DNA of 64,000 nt from JANMZO01 sp963763135 (GTDB lineage Bacteria > Actinomycetota > Acidimicrobiia > Acidimicrobiales > JANYDT01): NCBI GenBank assembly GCA_963763135.1, contig CAVXNJ010000001.1, positions 434,001-498,000 of the forward strand, in the 5' to 3' direction. The position numbers were made by a program, and so were the translations under genes. This document shows, one piece after another, positions 17,903 through 27,810 of the stretch (position 1 is its first letter; each line of letters begins with the position of its first letter). The notes under the pieces are model-generated. The model saw nothing but the letters and a program-made list of their open reading frames with translations. It ran no database searches and was not told where the DNA came from.

Positions 17903-19096
17903 ATGCGCGACAGCGAGCCCACCGAACCCATCGGGGTGGTCGTACTCACCTACGAGTCGGATGAAGATCTGTTGGACCGCTGCCTGCGTTCGGTCGTGGC
18001 CGCCTGGCAGAACGACGGGGCCACCGACGGTCCGGCTCCGATCGTCGACATCGTCGTCGTTGACAACCACTCCCCGACCCGCAGCCGCGAGACCGAGGAG
18101 TTGAGCCGGCGCCTGGCGGCCGAGACGGGTGCGCCGGTCCGGTTTATCGCTCTCGAGAAGAACTTCGGCTTCGCCGGAGGTATCAACCGGGGCATCGCGG
18201 CCCTGGTGCCCAGCGTGTCGCTGGCGTTCCTCCTGAATCCCGATGCCGAGGTGGAGCTCACGACGATCAGTCGGTGTGCTGAAGCGTTGCTCGCCGCACC
18301 CGTTTCGACGGTGTCCGCCGCGCCGAAGATGCTCCTCAGTTCCTCGACAGCAAACTCGGCCGCAACAGCCAACGACCCGGCCGCCGCAACCACCGACGTC
18401 ACGCATCGAAGCCCCGAGGAGTTGCGCGTTATCGATGCGATCGCCAACGCCGTCAATGCCAAGGGCGAGGCTTTCAACATCGGCCTCGGTCAGCCCGACA
18501 TCGGCCAGTACGACCGACCCGAAGCGTGCTTCGGTCCGTGCTTCGGGGCGGCACTTCTCCGGCGTTCCGCTTTGCAGCCCGATCGCGTCGGCCCGCTCGA
18601 TGAGACCCTGTTCATGTACTACGAAGACGTCGAATGGAACTGGCGGGCGCAGATACTCGGGTTTGATTCGGTAACAGTGCCCAGCGCCCGGGTCACGCAC
18701 GTCATGTCGGCGTCAACGCGGGACCGCCCGTACGACTTCAAGTTCCGCCTCACCGAGCGCAACCTGCTCATTGTGGTGATTCTCTGCGTTCCGGGCTTCG
18801 ACGCGTTTCGCATTGCCGGACGACGCATGATCGGACTTCTTCTGGGTTCGGTAAAGCAGCACTACCCGATTCCCGGATTGCGGGCGGTGGGCGGGGTGGT
18901 CTGGCGGCTTCCGGGCTTACTGGCGCGCCGGAACGGTCTGGGTCGACGCCGAATCCGGTCACACGGCGACATTCTGGCGTTCGGCGCGGATGAACAAACG
19001 TTCTTCGACGCCGTTCGGTACACCCCGATCGATCGGGAAGCCGCTCGCACCTTCGCTGAGCAGCGTCTTCGGTGGCGCGAGGGCACCAGTACCTAA
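17903..19096 (+). CDS. GT2 rhamnosyltransferase-like (WbbL type)
   Basis: 397 residues from ATG 17903. GT-A features in order: GVVVLTYESDEDLLDRCLRS, VVDNHSPT, KNFGFAGGINRG, FLLNPDAEVEL (DxD-like), CFGAALLRRSAL and ETLFMYYEDVEWNWRAQILG, then a C-terminal amphipathic region. This is the pattern of dTDP-rhamnose:GlcNAc-PP-lipid rhamnosyltransferases (WbbL), which build the linkage unit or backbone of actinobacterial wall glycans. Substrate is inferred from the family. A region rich in Ala/Thr (SSSTANSAATANDPAAATT) is an insertion in the middle. Confidence 0.8.
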   Translation: MRDSEPTEPIGVVVLTYESDEDLLDRCLRSVVAAWQNDGATDGPAPIVDIVVVDNHSPTRSRETEELSRRLAAETGAPVRFIALEKNFGFAGGINRGIAALVPSVSLAFLLNPDAEVELTTISRCAEALLAAPVSTVSAAPKMLLSSSTANSAATANDPAAATTDVTHRSPEELRVIDAIANAVNAKGEAFNIGLGQPDIGQYDRPEACFGPCFGAALLRRSALQPDRVGPLDETLFMYYEDVEWNWRAQILGFDSVTVPSARVTHVMSASTRDRPYDFKFRLTERNLLIVVILCVPGFDAFRIAGRRMIGLLLGSVKQHYPIPGLRAVGGVVWRLPGLLARRNGLGRRRIRSHGDILAFGADEQTFFDAVRYTPIDREAARTFAEQRLRWREGTST

Positions 19097-19169
19097 GTGA
19101 CAGCGTCTTGGAGCGTTGACTTAACATAGGAAATAGTCCCGATTACCTATATTCGACGACTCTCCGTGT

Positions 19170-19197
19170 TTGAGGCGTAGGTCTTCTTGCCTATAGT
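19170..19197 (+). promoter_or_regulatory. Promoter for leaderless CAP-domain gene
   Basis: TTGAGG at 19170-19175, 16-base spacer, TATAGT at 19192-19197; the ATG is at 19204. The distance again places the transcript start at the start codon. Confidence 0.6.
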
Positions 19198-19203
19198 CAC
19201 CGA

Positions 19204-19797
19204 ATGCAATTTTGGCGGAGAGCAGACCGGAGGGCGACCCGGATCGGCATTCCGTCCGCCGTGGTGGCCATCGCCGTCGTGTCGGCGCTTGGCGCCCTGC
19301 TCCCCGGAACGACCTCGATGGCCTCCTCCCGCCCCGCCCCGGCCACGGCCCGAACGTCGGCGACCAACCTGGCCGCGTCCTCAAAGGCGAACGCCCAAGC
19401 CGCCGCCGAGGCCCAGGCCATGGTCGTCCTGACGAACCGCCTCAGGTCATCCGTCGGAGCGGAGAATCTGTCGGTACGCGAGGATCTCACCCGGTTGGCC
19501 TGTGAATGGGCGGAAACGCTGGCGGAAGAAAACGCTCTGGAGCACAGCCCGTTCATCTTCGACAGGGAGCTGTTCTCCAGCCGGATGGGCCGCGACTGGG
19601 GATTGGCGGGAGAGAACGTCGGGACGGGCTCCGACGTGTACACGATTCACGGCGCGCTCGTCGGCAGCCCGCTCCACTATCGCAACCTGGTCAACCCGGA
19701 ATTCATCTACGTCGGGATCTGCGTTCGTCATGGGGCCAACGGAACGGCGTTCGTGACCCAGGAATTCCTCGCCCCGAAGATCAAGCACCGAAGCTGA
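19204..19797 (+). CDS. Secreted CAP-domain (SCP/PR-1) protein
   Basis: 197 residues. Basic start, hydrophobic segment (IPSAVVAIAVVSALGALLPG) and Ala/Ser-rich linker indicate secretion. The CAP domain spans about 75-195: LTNRLRSSVG, LTRLACEWAETLAEENALEHS, GENVG at the usual place and HYRNLVNPEFIYVGI then FVTQEF. In bacteria such domains are linked to wall or spore-coat surfaces; the reaction is unclear. The catalytic-type His of HSPF and Glu of GEN are present. Single gene with its own leaderless promoter. Confidence 0.8.
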   Translation: MQFWRRADRRATRIGIPSAVVAIAVVSALGALLPGTTSMASSRPAPATARTSATNLAASSKANAQAAAEAQAMVVLTNRLRSSVGAENLSVREDLTRLACEWAETLAEENALEHSPFIFDRELFSSRMGRDWGLAGENVGTGSDVYTIHGALVGSPLHYRNLVNPEFIYVGICVRHGANGTAFVTQEFLAPKIKHRS

Positions 19798-19823
19798 ACC
19801 CGCACCGGGCAACTGGTCACACG

Positions 19824-19899
19824 CAACCCGGCCGTCAGCCCAACCCCATCAGCTCAACCCGGCCGTCAGCTCAACCCCATCAGCTCAACCCCATGAGCC
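19824..19899. repeat. 31-bp tandem repeat between convergent genes
   Basis: Two copies (19824-19854, 19855-19885) of a C-rich unit starting CAACCCGGCCGTCAGC and containing CAACCCCATCAG, plus a shortened third. One base differs between the full copies. It lies between the CAP gene (+) and the Wzt gene (-). The word CAACCCGGCCGTC recurs in the 124-bp repeats at 55096. Confidence 0.75.
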
Positions 19900-19910
19900 C
19901 AAGCCCCAAC

Positions 19911-21278
19911 TCAGTGCGTCTTCGAGCGCTCCTGCGGTCGCTTGGTGGCACTCTCGTGGTTCCAGGTCCCGAACAGACTCAGCACACCCTCGGTTTCGTA
20001 CACCACAGCCGGGCTGACGTCGAAGCGGCATCCGTCCTGCCACCAGTCATAGGTGTGCGTGCACGGCTCGTTCTGGATGGCGAACGACAGGTCGTAGGTT
20101 CCAACGAGTAGCGGGAGACATTTGATCCGGTAGTCGAAGTGACCCTCGCCTTCGATTACGTCGACGATCTGCTTGGACTCCCGGTTGTTCTCGCCGCTCA
20201 CGTGCACACCGTCGAGCCGACGGAGACCGAAGCCGACACAGGTCCGACGGATGGGTTCACCGTTGACCCGGTACCGCAGCCGGAACGTACAGTCGTCGCC
20301 GGTGCGGATACTCTCCACCGCTCGACCGGAAGGGTCAAGGACCTCGACGGAGAGGATCTCCACTTCACCGCTCCCCCAGCGGGTGGCAATGCCGTCGTGT
20401 CCGGGGAGACGCGACACGTGAACGGTTCCGATGTACGCATCGGCCACCTCCCGCGTGTCGCCGACCGCCTTCAATTTTCCGTTCTGCATCCAACCGAGCC
20501 GATCGCACATGGCGCGCAATTGGCCGATGCCGTGGGAGACCACCACGATCGTCTTGCCGTTGTCTTGCAGTTCAACGAACTTCTCGGCACACCGACGTTG
20601 GAACTCCTCATCGCCTACCGCAAGGACCTCGTCGACCAGCAGCACGTCGGGGTCAACGTTGATCGCAACGCTAAACCCTAAGCGCACATACATACCCGAC
20701 GAGTAGTTCTTCACGGGCGTGTCGATGAACCGTTCGAGGCCGGCGAACTCCACGATCGCGTCGAACCGGGAATCGATCTGTCGACGGCTGAGCCCCAGTA
20801 TGGACCCGTTGAGGTAGACGTTCTCGCGACCGGAAAGCTCGTGGTGGAAACCTGCGCCGAGTTCGAGAAGCGCGCTTACTTTTCCGTGCACCTTCACGGT
20901 CCCGGCGTCGGGGGTCAGAATCCGGGCGAGACACTTGAGGAGGGTTGACTTCCCGCTGCCGTTCTGGCCGATGAGGCCGAACGTTTCACCCTGGTAGATC
21001 TGGAAGTCGACGTCGTTGACGGCCAGGAACTCCTCGTATTTCGCTCGACGTCCGCGAAGCACCGACGCTTTCAGGCTGTCGTTGCGCTCGTGGTAGATCC
21101 GGAACTTCTTCGAAACGTGATTGACCTCCACCGCAACCTGTTGGGCACCGGTTCGGGATCTCGCGGCACTGGAGGTGATCGACCGGTCATCGGCCGCCAC
21201 GACACGCGGGACATTGCTGGTTCCCTGCGTCGGAGGCGTTCCAGGCTTCGTCAGCATTTTCGACTTCTTTGCGGCCAT
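19911..21278 (-). CDS. Wzt-like ABC transporter ATPase with C-terminal cargo domain
   Basis: 455 residues from ATG 21278, which shares its A with the stop of the upstream GT2 gene (TGATG). Basic, low-complexity N-terminus (1-48), then the ATPase: Walker A GQNGSGKST at about 104-112, signature YSSGMYVRLGFS, Walker B VLLVDEVLAVGDEE and switch His in VVVSHG. Residues about 290-455 form a beta-rich domain (FDYRIKCLPLLVGTYDLSFA, THTYDWW) like those that recognise the terminal modification of O-antigen chains in Wzt. With the permease at 26983 it should export a finished polysaccharide across the membrane. The palindromic word TAAGCGCACATA at 20679 forces a TTA Leu codon here. Confidence 0.85.
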   Translation of the reverse strand: MAAKKSKMLTKPGTPPTQGTSNVPRVVAADDRSITSSAARSRTGAQQVAVEVNHVSKKFRIYHERNDSLKASVLRGRRAKYEEFLAVNDVDFQIYQGETFGLIGQNGSGKSTLLKCLARILTPDAGTVKVHGKVSALLELGAGFHHELSGRENVYLNGSILGLSRRQIDSRFDAIVEFAGLERFIDTPVKNYSSGMYVRLGFSVAINVDPDVLLVDEVLAVGDEEFQRRCAEKFVELQDNGKTIVVVSHGIGQLRAMCDRLGWMQNGKLKAVGDTREVADAYIGTVHVSRLPGHDGIATRWGSGEVEILSVEVLDPSGRAVESIRTGDDCTFRLRYRVNGEPIRRTCVGFGLRRLDGVHVSGENNRESKQIVDVIEGEGHFDYRIKCLPLLVGTYDLSFAIQNEPCTHTYDWWQDGCRFDVSPAVVYETEGVLSLFGTWNHESATKRPQERSKTH

Positions 21279-22309
21279 CAGTCGGCCAACCTTCCTGCTC
21301 GCATCATTGTCCAGAGTACGTCGGGATCCACAGTGCAGTGTTCTTTCATCACGCGTCGCTTCGCCAGGAACTTCCGCATTCGCCACAGACCGACGAGGCG
21401 GCCCTTCAGAAGATTGGTCAGAAGATCGTTCTGACCGGTTCGCCGAAGGTGCGCCATCGTATGGAAGTCGGCGCGGATCCCGGAAAGAAGCGCCCGCTTG
21501 ATGATCGCGGTCGGAAAGTTGGCCAGAACCATGCCGGGTTGGTTTCTGTATGTCATGTAGATCGAGAACCCGCTCGCCCGCTTCTGTGAGCTTGCTGACC
21601 CCATATGGTAAGCGTACGTACCACTTATGAACCAGCTTTCCCAGCCCATCACAAACGCGCGGGCGGCGAGGTCGACATCCTCCAGGTACATGCCCATCTG
21701 CTCATCGAAGACGTTGTCGAACGGCTGAACTTCAAGGAACGATCGTGTGTACACGGCGGCGGCGGCGTTGACCCCGAACACCCGCTCCGTCGGATAGCTA
21801 CGCACATGCAAGACGCGATTTCCCGCCTGCGTGGCCTGAAGCGTGCGGGCCACAAAAATGTGGTGACTGTCGATCACTGCGTTGTTCCAGTAGTCAAGTG
21901 TCAGACTCTGAAACGATGCGGCGTTCGGGCGGAGTTGGGCTGCACACACGACGGTCTCTACCCAGTTCGCGGCCAGACGTGCGTCGGAGTTGACGAGCGC
22001 CACGTAGCCGACCTCAGGGTCCTCGAACGCCCGGCGGATTCCGACGTTGTTCGCGTGAGCGAACCCGGAGTTCCAATCGAGTGGAAGCACCGTGACCTCA
22101 GGATGCTCGTTTGCCAAATATTTCACCGAGTCGTCTTTGGAATCGTTGTCGACGACGATGATCGAATGATCAGCGTAGGTCTGCGCCTTCAGGCTCTCGA
22201 TGCACTCCGGAAGCAGGTCGACGTTGTTCCAGCAGACGACGACGCTGACCACCTTGCGTCGATGGTTTGCAGTACCGGCGTGGGGCGACGCAGCGGGTCC
22301 GGTGCTCAC
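21278..22309 (-). CDS. GT2 glycosyltransferase
   Basis: 343 residues from GTG 22309, which overlaps the upstream stop (GTGA); the longer frame to 22615 is inside the upstream gene. KVVSVVVCWNNVDLLPECIES, VVDNDSKDDSVKYL, LDWNSGFAHANNVGIRRAF, LVNSDARL and FDEQMGMYLEDVDLAARAFVMG are GT-A / rhamnosyltransferase landmarks. The acceptor is probably a lipid-linked glycan. Coupled to the GT2 before it and the Wzt gene after it, so it belongs to the exporter operon. Confidence 0.8.
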   Translation of the reverse strand: MSTGPAASPHAGTANHRRKVVSVVVCWNNVDLLPECIESLKAQTYADHSIIVVDNDSKDDSVKYLANEHPEVTVLPLDWNSGFAHANNVGIRRAFEDPEVGYVALVNSDARLAANWVETVVCAAQLRPNAASFQSLTLDYWNNAVIDSHHIFVARTLQATQAGNRVLHVRSYPTERVFGVNAAAAVYTRSFLEVQPFDNVFDEQMGMYLEDVDLAARAFVMGWESWFISGTYAYHMGSASSQKRASGFSIYMTYRNQPGMVLANFPTAIIKRALLSGIRADFHTMAHLRRTGQNDLLTNLLKGRLVGLWRMRKFLAKRRVMKEHCTVDPDVLWTMMRAGRLAD

Positions 22310-24063
22310 CACGCGGCACCGTGACTCGGGCTGAACGTGGCATCGAAACCGCGGGTGGGGATGATCGCGCCACCCAGGCGCTCCATCTGTGGGTTTCCGA
22401 AGCGCGTCGCCGGATCGGTGGATCCCGTCACGGTGAACGTGGTGTGGCTCCAGACGAGATTGACCGTGCCCTTGGCGATAGCCGCGTCGCGAATGGATTC
22501 CGGCGACAGCGGATGTCCAAGCGTGGGGTTCGTCTGAGAGCGAAGGAGCGGCCCAAGATCGTCGGTGCGGCACATCATCGCCCGCCCGCTGAGCGCGTCG
22601 ACATCGCGGACCCACTCAAAGCTGCCGAAAACCGAGTCGGACGACTTGGTGCCGAGCACGAGCGGAACGAGTCGTTCGCCGATGTCAACGAGACCCGAGT
22701 CGACGATCTGGCGACTCGGAGAAACCACGCGTGGGCTCACGGCAAACACGTGGGTCTGCAGCAACGCGCCGAGAAGATCGTCGCACCAGTCGCCTGCTTC
22801 AGGTGTCGCGTTGCCCGCCAGGATCATCACGGCCGTCTCGGTGCTCGACAGCGACCGCCACTCGAAACAGTCGATGAGATCACCGATCGAGCGGACCTGC
22901 TCGACGGGAACCATGCAGGAACCGAGATCGGCATCGGTGACTATCCGACTGATGCGCGCAACGTTGTTGGTGCGCCGGAGAATGCGATCGAGTCGGGCAC
23001 GAGCGGCCGAGGCGTCGGCGATTCCGAGGAGCACCAGGGCCACCCGGTCGTCGACGGGTGGCTGGTGGCGCACACGATAAAAGCCCGGTCGGTTGGCGAT
23101 CGCTTCGACCGAAGCTTCACGGGCGGTGTCGCGGAAATGGTCGGTGAGCGCCCTGACGCCGGCGTCGAGTGCCTCGGCTTTGACCGAGAAATTGGCGGCC
23201 GTTGAAGTTTCCGCCAAGCGCCAGTGGTAGAGGACCTTCGGGACGTGCGCTATGCGTGGATCGCCCGGCACTGGTATGCCGAGGTACGCCACGACACGCA
23301 GAAGCAGATCGAAATCCTGTGCACCGTCGCACGCCGATCGCAGGAGTCCGACATCGGCGAGCACATCGCTGCGGATCGCGGTGAGGTGCGTGATGTAGTT
23401 GACGTTGTGCAGCAGATCGGGTGACCAGTCAGCCTTGAAGTGCGGGGTCAGGCGACGGTCTCCGTCGTCGGAGAGCTTGTCTTCGTCGCTGTAGATCAGC
23501 ACGGCGTCGGGCCGCGAGCGCAATGCGAGAGCAAACTCGTTGAGCGTGTGCGGAGAGAGCGTGTCGTCGTGGTCCGCGAACACGACGAACGTGCCTTTGC
23601 TCGCGTCGATCGCGGTGATTGCGTGATTCGTGTTCCCGGAGATGCCTTCGTTGCTCGCAACCCGCACCGATCGAATCCTCGGGTCACTGGCCACATATCG
23701 AGCGACCATCGACTGCTTGTCGGTTTGTTGAGTTGCATCGGCGATCACGAGCTCGAAGTGGGCATACGTCTGGTTGGTGATGCTCGTGATCAACGCAAAG
23801 AGGTACCTCTCCAACGTTCCGTCGTACACGCTGACCACAATGCTGAAGAGCGGGAGTCCAGGCTCGCGATGCCCGACGGTTGGGGCGATCGAGGGGCCGA
23901 ACATGTACGGCTCCACGTTCTCGATCCAGTACTGGTAGTGAGGGTGCCCCGGAGGAAGAGGACTTGGAAGCGGAATGCCAACCGCACGAGCAATCTTTCC
24001 CGCGGCAGCGCGGCGGGCGCTCCCTTTGGGCAGCATGGCCCCGACGACGTTGGAAAGAATCAC
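22306..24063 (-). CDS. GT2 glycosyltransferase with long C-terminal region
   Basis: 585 residues from ATG 24063. Residues about 40-70 contain YQYWIENVEPY, often found before GT2 domains of O-antigen synthesis. GT-A domain about 70-300: FSIVVSVYDGTLERYLFALI, DATQQTDKQS, SNEGISGNTNHAI, FADHDDTLSPHTL (DxD) and YSDEDKLSDDG, then HWR in VLYHWRLAE. The last 270 residues look like a second GT2-like half (LDRILRRTNN..., MILAGNATPEAGDW) without clear catalytic motifs. Coupled to the following GT2 gene. Confidence 0.75.
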   Translation of the reverse strand: MILSNVVGAMLPKGSARRAAAGKIARAVGIPLPSPLPPGHPHYQYWIENVEPYMFGPSIAPTVGHREPGLPLFSIVVSVYDGTLERYLFALITSITNQTYAHFELVIADATQQTDKQSMVARYVASDPRIRSVRVASNEGISGNTNHAITAIDASKGTFVVFADHDDTLSPHTLNEFALALRSRPDAVLIYSDEDKLSDDGDRRLTPHFKADWSPDLLHNVNYITHLTAIRSDVLADVGLLRSACDGAQDFDLLLRVVAYLGIPVPGDPRIAHVPKVLYHWRLAETSTAANFSVKAEALDAGVRALTDHFRDTAREASVEAIANRPGFYRVRHQPPVDDRVALVLLGIADASAARARLDRILRRTNNVARISRIVTDADLGSCMVPVEQVRSIGDLIDCFEWRSLSSTETAVMILAGNATPEAGDWCDDLLGALLQTHVFAVSPRVVSPSRQIVDSGLVDIGERLVPLVLGTKSSDSVFGSFEWVRDVDALSGRAMMCRTDDLGPLLRSQTNPTLGHPLSPESIRDAAIAKGTVNLVWSHTTFTVTGSTDPATRFGNPQMERLGGAIIPTRGFDATFSPSHGAAW

Positions 24064-24073
24064 GAAGGAATTG

Positions 24074-25538
24074 TTATCGCAAACGCGAGCAGGGGACGGT
24101 CAATCGGAATATCCCGGCGGGAGCGATTGGAATATCGACCCGGATGAGGCCCGCATCGCTTCGACAACTGGTTCGGGCCCTGGCCAACGCGACAGACCAC
24201 GGATCGGAGGGCTGCTCGGGGTTACGCAGGGTGAAGCCGGTGGCCACCAGCACGATCGCGACAAACGCCGCGAAGACCGCTGAAGGCACGAGCGAGCGGG
24301 TTTCGGGGTTTGCCCCGCCGGTATTGCCGGTGGATTCAGGCGCCCGGTGGACGGGCCGGTCGAATGCCCGGTCGATTGCGATCGCGACGGCGCTGAGAAC
24401 GAGAAACGTCGGAATGATGAAATAGCGGTCGGCGTCGAAGGTGAACAGTTTCGGCTGAAGGGCAAAAGGCTCGGTCCCCCGAGTCTTGAGCGAAGCGGCC
24501 CCGATGCCCACCGCGTAGGCGACGGCGATGAATGCCAACGTGCGGTTCGAGATCGATGCTCGGCGCAGCCCGGCCACCAGGCCGATGACGACGACCGCCA
24601 CCGCGCAAACCGCGAATGCCATTCCCCAGTGTTTCCAAGCGTCATCAACGAACCGCTCGCCGACAAGGGCTGATCCGAACACCCGGACCATCAGCAGCCG
24701 ACCAATGTCGAGGGGCGTTGAGCGAAATGCCTTCGGACCGGCTACGGCGGTCGCGAGTCCAACGATCTGGAGTACTGCAGCGACCGCAATTACGAGGCCG
24801 ACGAGTCGATCGGCACGCTTCAACGCAACGCGATCCTCATCGGTTGCGGCGAGCGACGATCGATCAAGGAACCGTCTCACGACCGGCTGATCGCGTCCCC
24901 CGAGCACCACTGCGGCGAGCGGAACAAACACGAGCCCCAGACCACTAGCGGTCGTGGCCATTGCGGCGATCAAACACCGCAGGACCGTCGAGAACCGGTC
25001 ACTACGCACACTTACGATCACCCAGAACATGGCGACGAGCAGCGGCCACCCGACGTTTGCTATCGCCGGCCACTCGCCGCGCGATCTTGGGGCCGACGGC
25101 GACAAGCAGGGCCAGCGCCGCTCGTGCGGGCCAGGCTCGCAGAATTCCTCCGCTCAACCGGAAGACGGCCAGCGCGGCAAATGTGGCCACGGCCATCGCC
25201 GACAGCGCAAACCACCGACCCCACTGAGCCGCCGGCACCACGCTGACGATAGGGGCGGCTAGCAAACGCTCCGGCGCAACCAGGTATCCCGCATACCCGC
25301 GACCGACCTGTTGCCAAATGTGGCTTTCAAACGCTTGGCGCCCGAATACCGCACCGTCTTCGGCCCACACCCGATCGGTGACCGATGTGTTCCGGAGAAA
25401 CTGCGCCGCGATGAGACCGCACGCTGCGAGCACAGTAAGGCCGACACGAACTGCCCGTGAGCGGATCGCCGGTGTGTGCGGCTTCTCGGCCTCGCCAGCG
25501 TTTTCGACGCTTACTGGGCTGGGGTTGGGCCGGTTCAC
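24074..25538 (-). CDS. Polytopic membrane protein, possible GT-C type, split by frame change
   Basis: Two frames join near 25077. The upstream frame (GTG 25538) gives LTVLAACGLIAAQFL, RVWAEDGAVFGRQAF, GYAGYLVAPERLLAAP and ends in-frame up to VGPKIAR before turning into unrelated sequence. The downstream frame continues EWPAIANVGWPLLVAMFWVI through eight or so membrane spans to 24074. Removing one base restores GPKIAR-EWPAIAN. About 485 residues in all, with WAEDG in the first outer loop, a pattern of actinobacterial membrane proteins that may use polyprenyl-linked sugars. Ten bases before the next GT2 gene. Function uncertain. Confidence 0.6.
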
Positions 25539-25660
25539 CAGCCGGACACGTTAGCCCTTGAAACGAAGCGACCGGGTCAGCCGAGCAATTACTCAAGCGA
25601 CCCGGTCGGCTTCGTCACCGGCGTCAGCGCACCGGTGGTAGTTCAAGGTTGGGCGTTGGA

Positions 25661-26764
25661 TCAGCCGCGCACACCGTCGGTGGCAACGTCTTTGAAGAAC
25701 GCGCGGGCCTCAGGGCCGAGCTCCTCGTAGCTGGTGCCCTTCTTCGTCTTGGTGGGCGTCACCTGGAAGTCGAGCTGCGAGATCGGATCAATGTTGCGGG
25801 CGATCTGGGCCAGGAACAGGTAGTCCTCGGTTTTGAGGTTGGAAACCGAGTTCGCCCGGAGGACCTTGATCCAGGTCTGGAGGTCGGCGATCGTGGTGGT
25901 CTCGGTGCGCATCTTCAGCAGCGTGTACAGCAGCACGCGGTACTGGTTGAAGGCCCGGGAGAAGTCGCCCTTGGGCAGGGTCTTGCGGGCCCGTGAATAC
26001 GCCAGGGCGGCGTCGCCGTTAAAGAGGAACCAACCCTTTTGGAACTGGGCGCCCGAACTCTTGTCGTTGATCGCCGGGTCGACGAGCACGCTGATGCCGG
26101 CCAACTGGTTGACCATGTTCTCAAAGCCGGCGAAACCGGTGAGGACGTAGCTGTTCACGTTGATTCCCGTGGTGAGGCGGATCGTGTTCAGAAGAATGTC
26201 GGGGCTTCCGTTGGAGAGCGCCGCGTTGATCTTGTCGGGCTTCGACTTTCCGGGGATCGACACCAACGTGTCGCGGGGGATCGAGAACAGCGTGCCGCGG
26301 TTCTTCGCCTTGTTGTACGTGAAGACCATCACGGTGTCGGCCCGGGTGCGATCCATCTTCTCGTTTGGACGAGCGTCGGTTCCGATGAAGGCGATAGCGA
26401 GATACGGGGCGCCTTTGGTGATGGTGTCGTAGGCGGCCGACGGCGACTCCGCCGAGGGCATCGACGCATCCTCGGACGCAGGGGTCGCCTGGAACTCGGT
26501 GGCCGGGTTGATCGGCTTCCCGTTCGGCGCCCGCATTCCCTTGGTGGAAGTCTTCGAAGACGTGCTTGCGGTCTTGGTGGCCGCCTTCGTCGTCGTCTTC
26601 GTCTTCGTGGTCGTTTTTGTCGCGGTCTTTTTTGTCGCGGTCTTTGCTTTGGTGGCGGCCGAACTGATCGGGGAGTTCGTGGCAACCAGCGTGCCGAGGA
26701 GAGCGCTTAGAGCGACTCCTGCCGCAACCTTGCGAAACTCGCGGTTCGTGAACGTTGTTTTCAT
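25661..26764 (-). CDS. LytR-CpsA-Psr (LCP) family glycopolymer transferase
   Basis: 367 residues from ATG 26764, with GGAGG six bases upstream. N-terminal signal/anchor (VAAGVALSALLGTLVAT), then a striking Lys/Thr/Ala tract (KTATKKTATKTTTKTKTTTK). LCP domain from about 140: AIAFIGTDARPNEKMDRTRADTVMV in two pieces, FSIPRDTLVSIPG with the Arg that holds the lipid pyrophosphate, DKINAAL, and ALAYSRARKTLPKGDFSRAFNQ. LCP enzymes move glycans from polyprenyl-PP carriers to peptidoglycan or proteins outside the cell, so this is the likely attachment step for the exported polymer. Lies between the exporter permease and the membrane protein gene, same strand. Confidence 0.85.
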   Translation of the reverse strand: MKTTFTNREFRKVAAGVALSALLGTLVATNSPISSAATKAKTATKKTATKTTTKTKTTTKAATKTASTSSKTSTKGMRAPNGKPINPATEFQATPASEDASMPSAESPSAAYDTITKGAPYLAIAFIGTDARPNEKMDRTRADTVMVFTYNKAKNRGTLFSIPRDTLVSIPGKSKPDKINAALSNGSPDILLNTIRLTTGINVNSYVLTGFAGFENMVNQLAGISVLVDPAINDKSSGAQFQKGWFLFNGDAALAYSRARKTLPKGDFSRAFNQYRVLLYTLLKMRTETTTIADLQTWIKVLRANSVSNLKTEDYLFLAQIARNIDPISQLDFQVTPTKTKKGTSYEELGPEARAFFKDVATDGVRG

Positions 26765-26982
26765 GAGGACCTCCGTGGGCGTATCAGACGCGGTGACCGG
26801 GGAAGTTCGCGCGCACCGGAATTGGTTATGGCCGACCACCCTAGTGCGCATGCGTGCGCTGTTGGTTCATCGTGTGCGCAACGCCACATGAACGCTGGTC
26901 ACCTGGGAATTCGATCGGTGAGCGCTGTGAGCACTGTTGAGCGCTGTGAGCGGGGCTCACTGTAGGAGGCGCTCGCTGTGAG

Positions 26983-27810
26983 TTACAGCTCTTCCACCAT
27001 CCGACCCTCGACCTTGCGGAAGAAGGCCCAACCGAGACCCAGGACCACGACGCTGACCACGACGAGGTAGGTCATCGACACGAGGCCGGGCATACGACCG
27101 TCGTAGAGGACGTTGCGATACGCGGTGACGACGTGAACCATCGGGTTGAACAGGTAGATCTGGCGAACGGGGATCTTGAAGCCGGCGATGGTTTCTGACT
27201 TCTTGATGTAGCGGTCCATGACGTACACGACGGGCGTCAGATAGAACCAGACCTGCAGCACGATGCTTATCAGGTGCTGCATGTCACGGAAATAGACGTT
27301 AAGCGCGCCTAGGAACAGCGAATAGCCCATCACCAGAAGGGTCTGCACGAAGACCAGCACCAGAACGATCGGAATCCACTGAAACACGATCTGTCCGAAC
27401 GCCAGGAACACGAGCATCAACACCCCGAGTTCGATGAGGAACGACACGACCATCGACAGCACCGTGGCCACTACGACGTACTCCCGGGGGAAGTACACCT
27501 TCTTGAGAAGGTTTGAGTTGTTGACGACTGCGCCCGTTGACGATCCGAGGCTGTTGGTCAGGTAATTCCATGGCAGCAGAGCGCATGACAGGTAAAGCGC
27601 GAAGTTGTCGAAACGGCTCGGGTTGCCCGGGCTGGCCTTCATCTTGAAGAGCACGCCGAAGACGATCGCGTAGATCGCGACACTGCTCAGTGGATTGAGC
27701 ATCGACCAGAACCAACCGAGGGCGGACCGCTTGTACTTGGACCGGAGTTCCCGAAGCGTGAGATTCCACAGGAGTTCCCGACCCGCCACAATCTCGGCGA
27801 AGCCCGTCAT
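26983..27810 (-). CDS. Wzm-like ABC-2 polysaccharide export permease
   Basis: 275 residues, six hydrophobic segments. LLWNLTLRELRSKYKRSALGWFWSMLNPL is the usual start of the O-antigen/teichoic acid exporter permease family (shown in two overlapping parts), with FYLTPVVYVMDRY and IYLFNPMVHVVTAYRNVLY in the second half. Pairs with the Wzt-like ATPase at 19911; the two are separated by several glycosyltransferase genes, unlike many operons. Its start overlaps the end of the GT2-GT4 gene by four bases. Carries TAAGCGCGCCTA at 27300. Confidence 0.85.
   Translation of the reverse strand: MTGFAEIVAGRELLWNLTLRELRSKYKRSALGWFWSMLNPLSSVAIYAIVFGVLFKMKASPGNPSRFDNFALYLSCALLPWNYLTNSLGSSTGAVVNNSNLLKKVYFPREYVVVATVLSMVVSFLIELGVLMLVFLAFGQIVFQWIPIVLVLVFVQTLLVMGYSLFLGALNVYFRDMQHLISIVLQVWFYLTPVVYVMDRYIKKSETIAGFKIPVRQIYLFNPMVHVVTAYRNVLYDGRMPGLVSMTYLVVVSVVVLGLGWAFFRKVEGRMVEEL

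Noticed and set aside
26900..26982. Repeats of GAGCGCTGTGAGC before the LCP gene end as an operator array
   Set aside because: Only two imperfect copies, between same-strand genes; could be chance.
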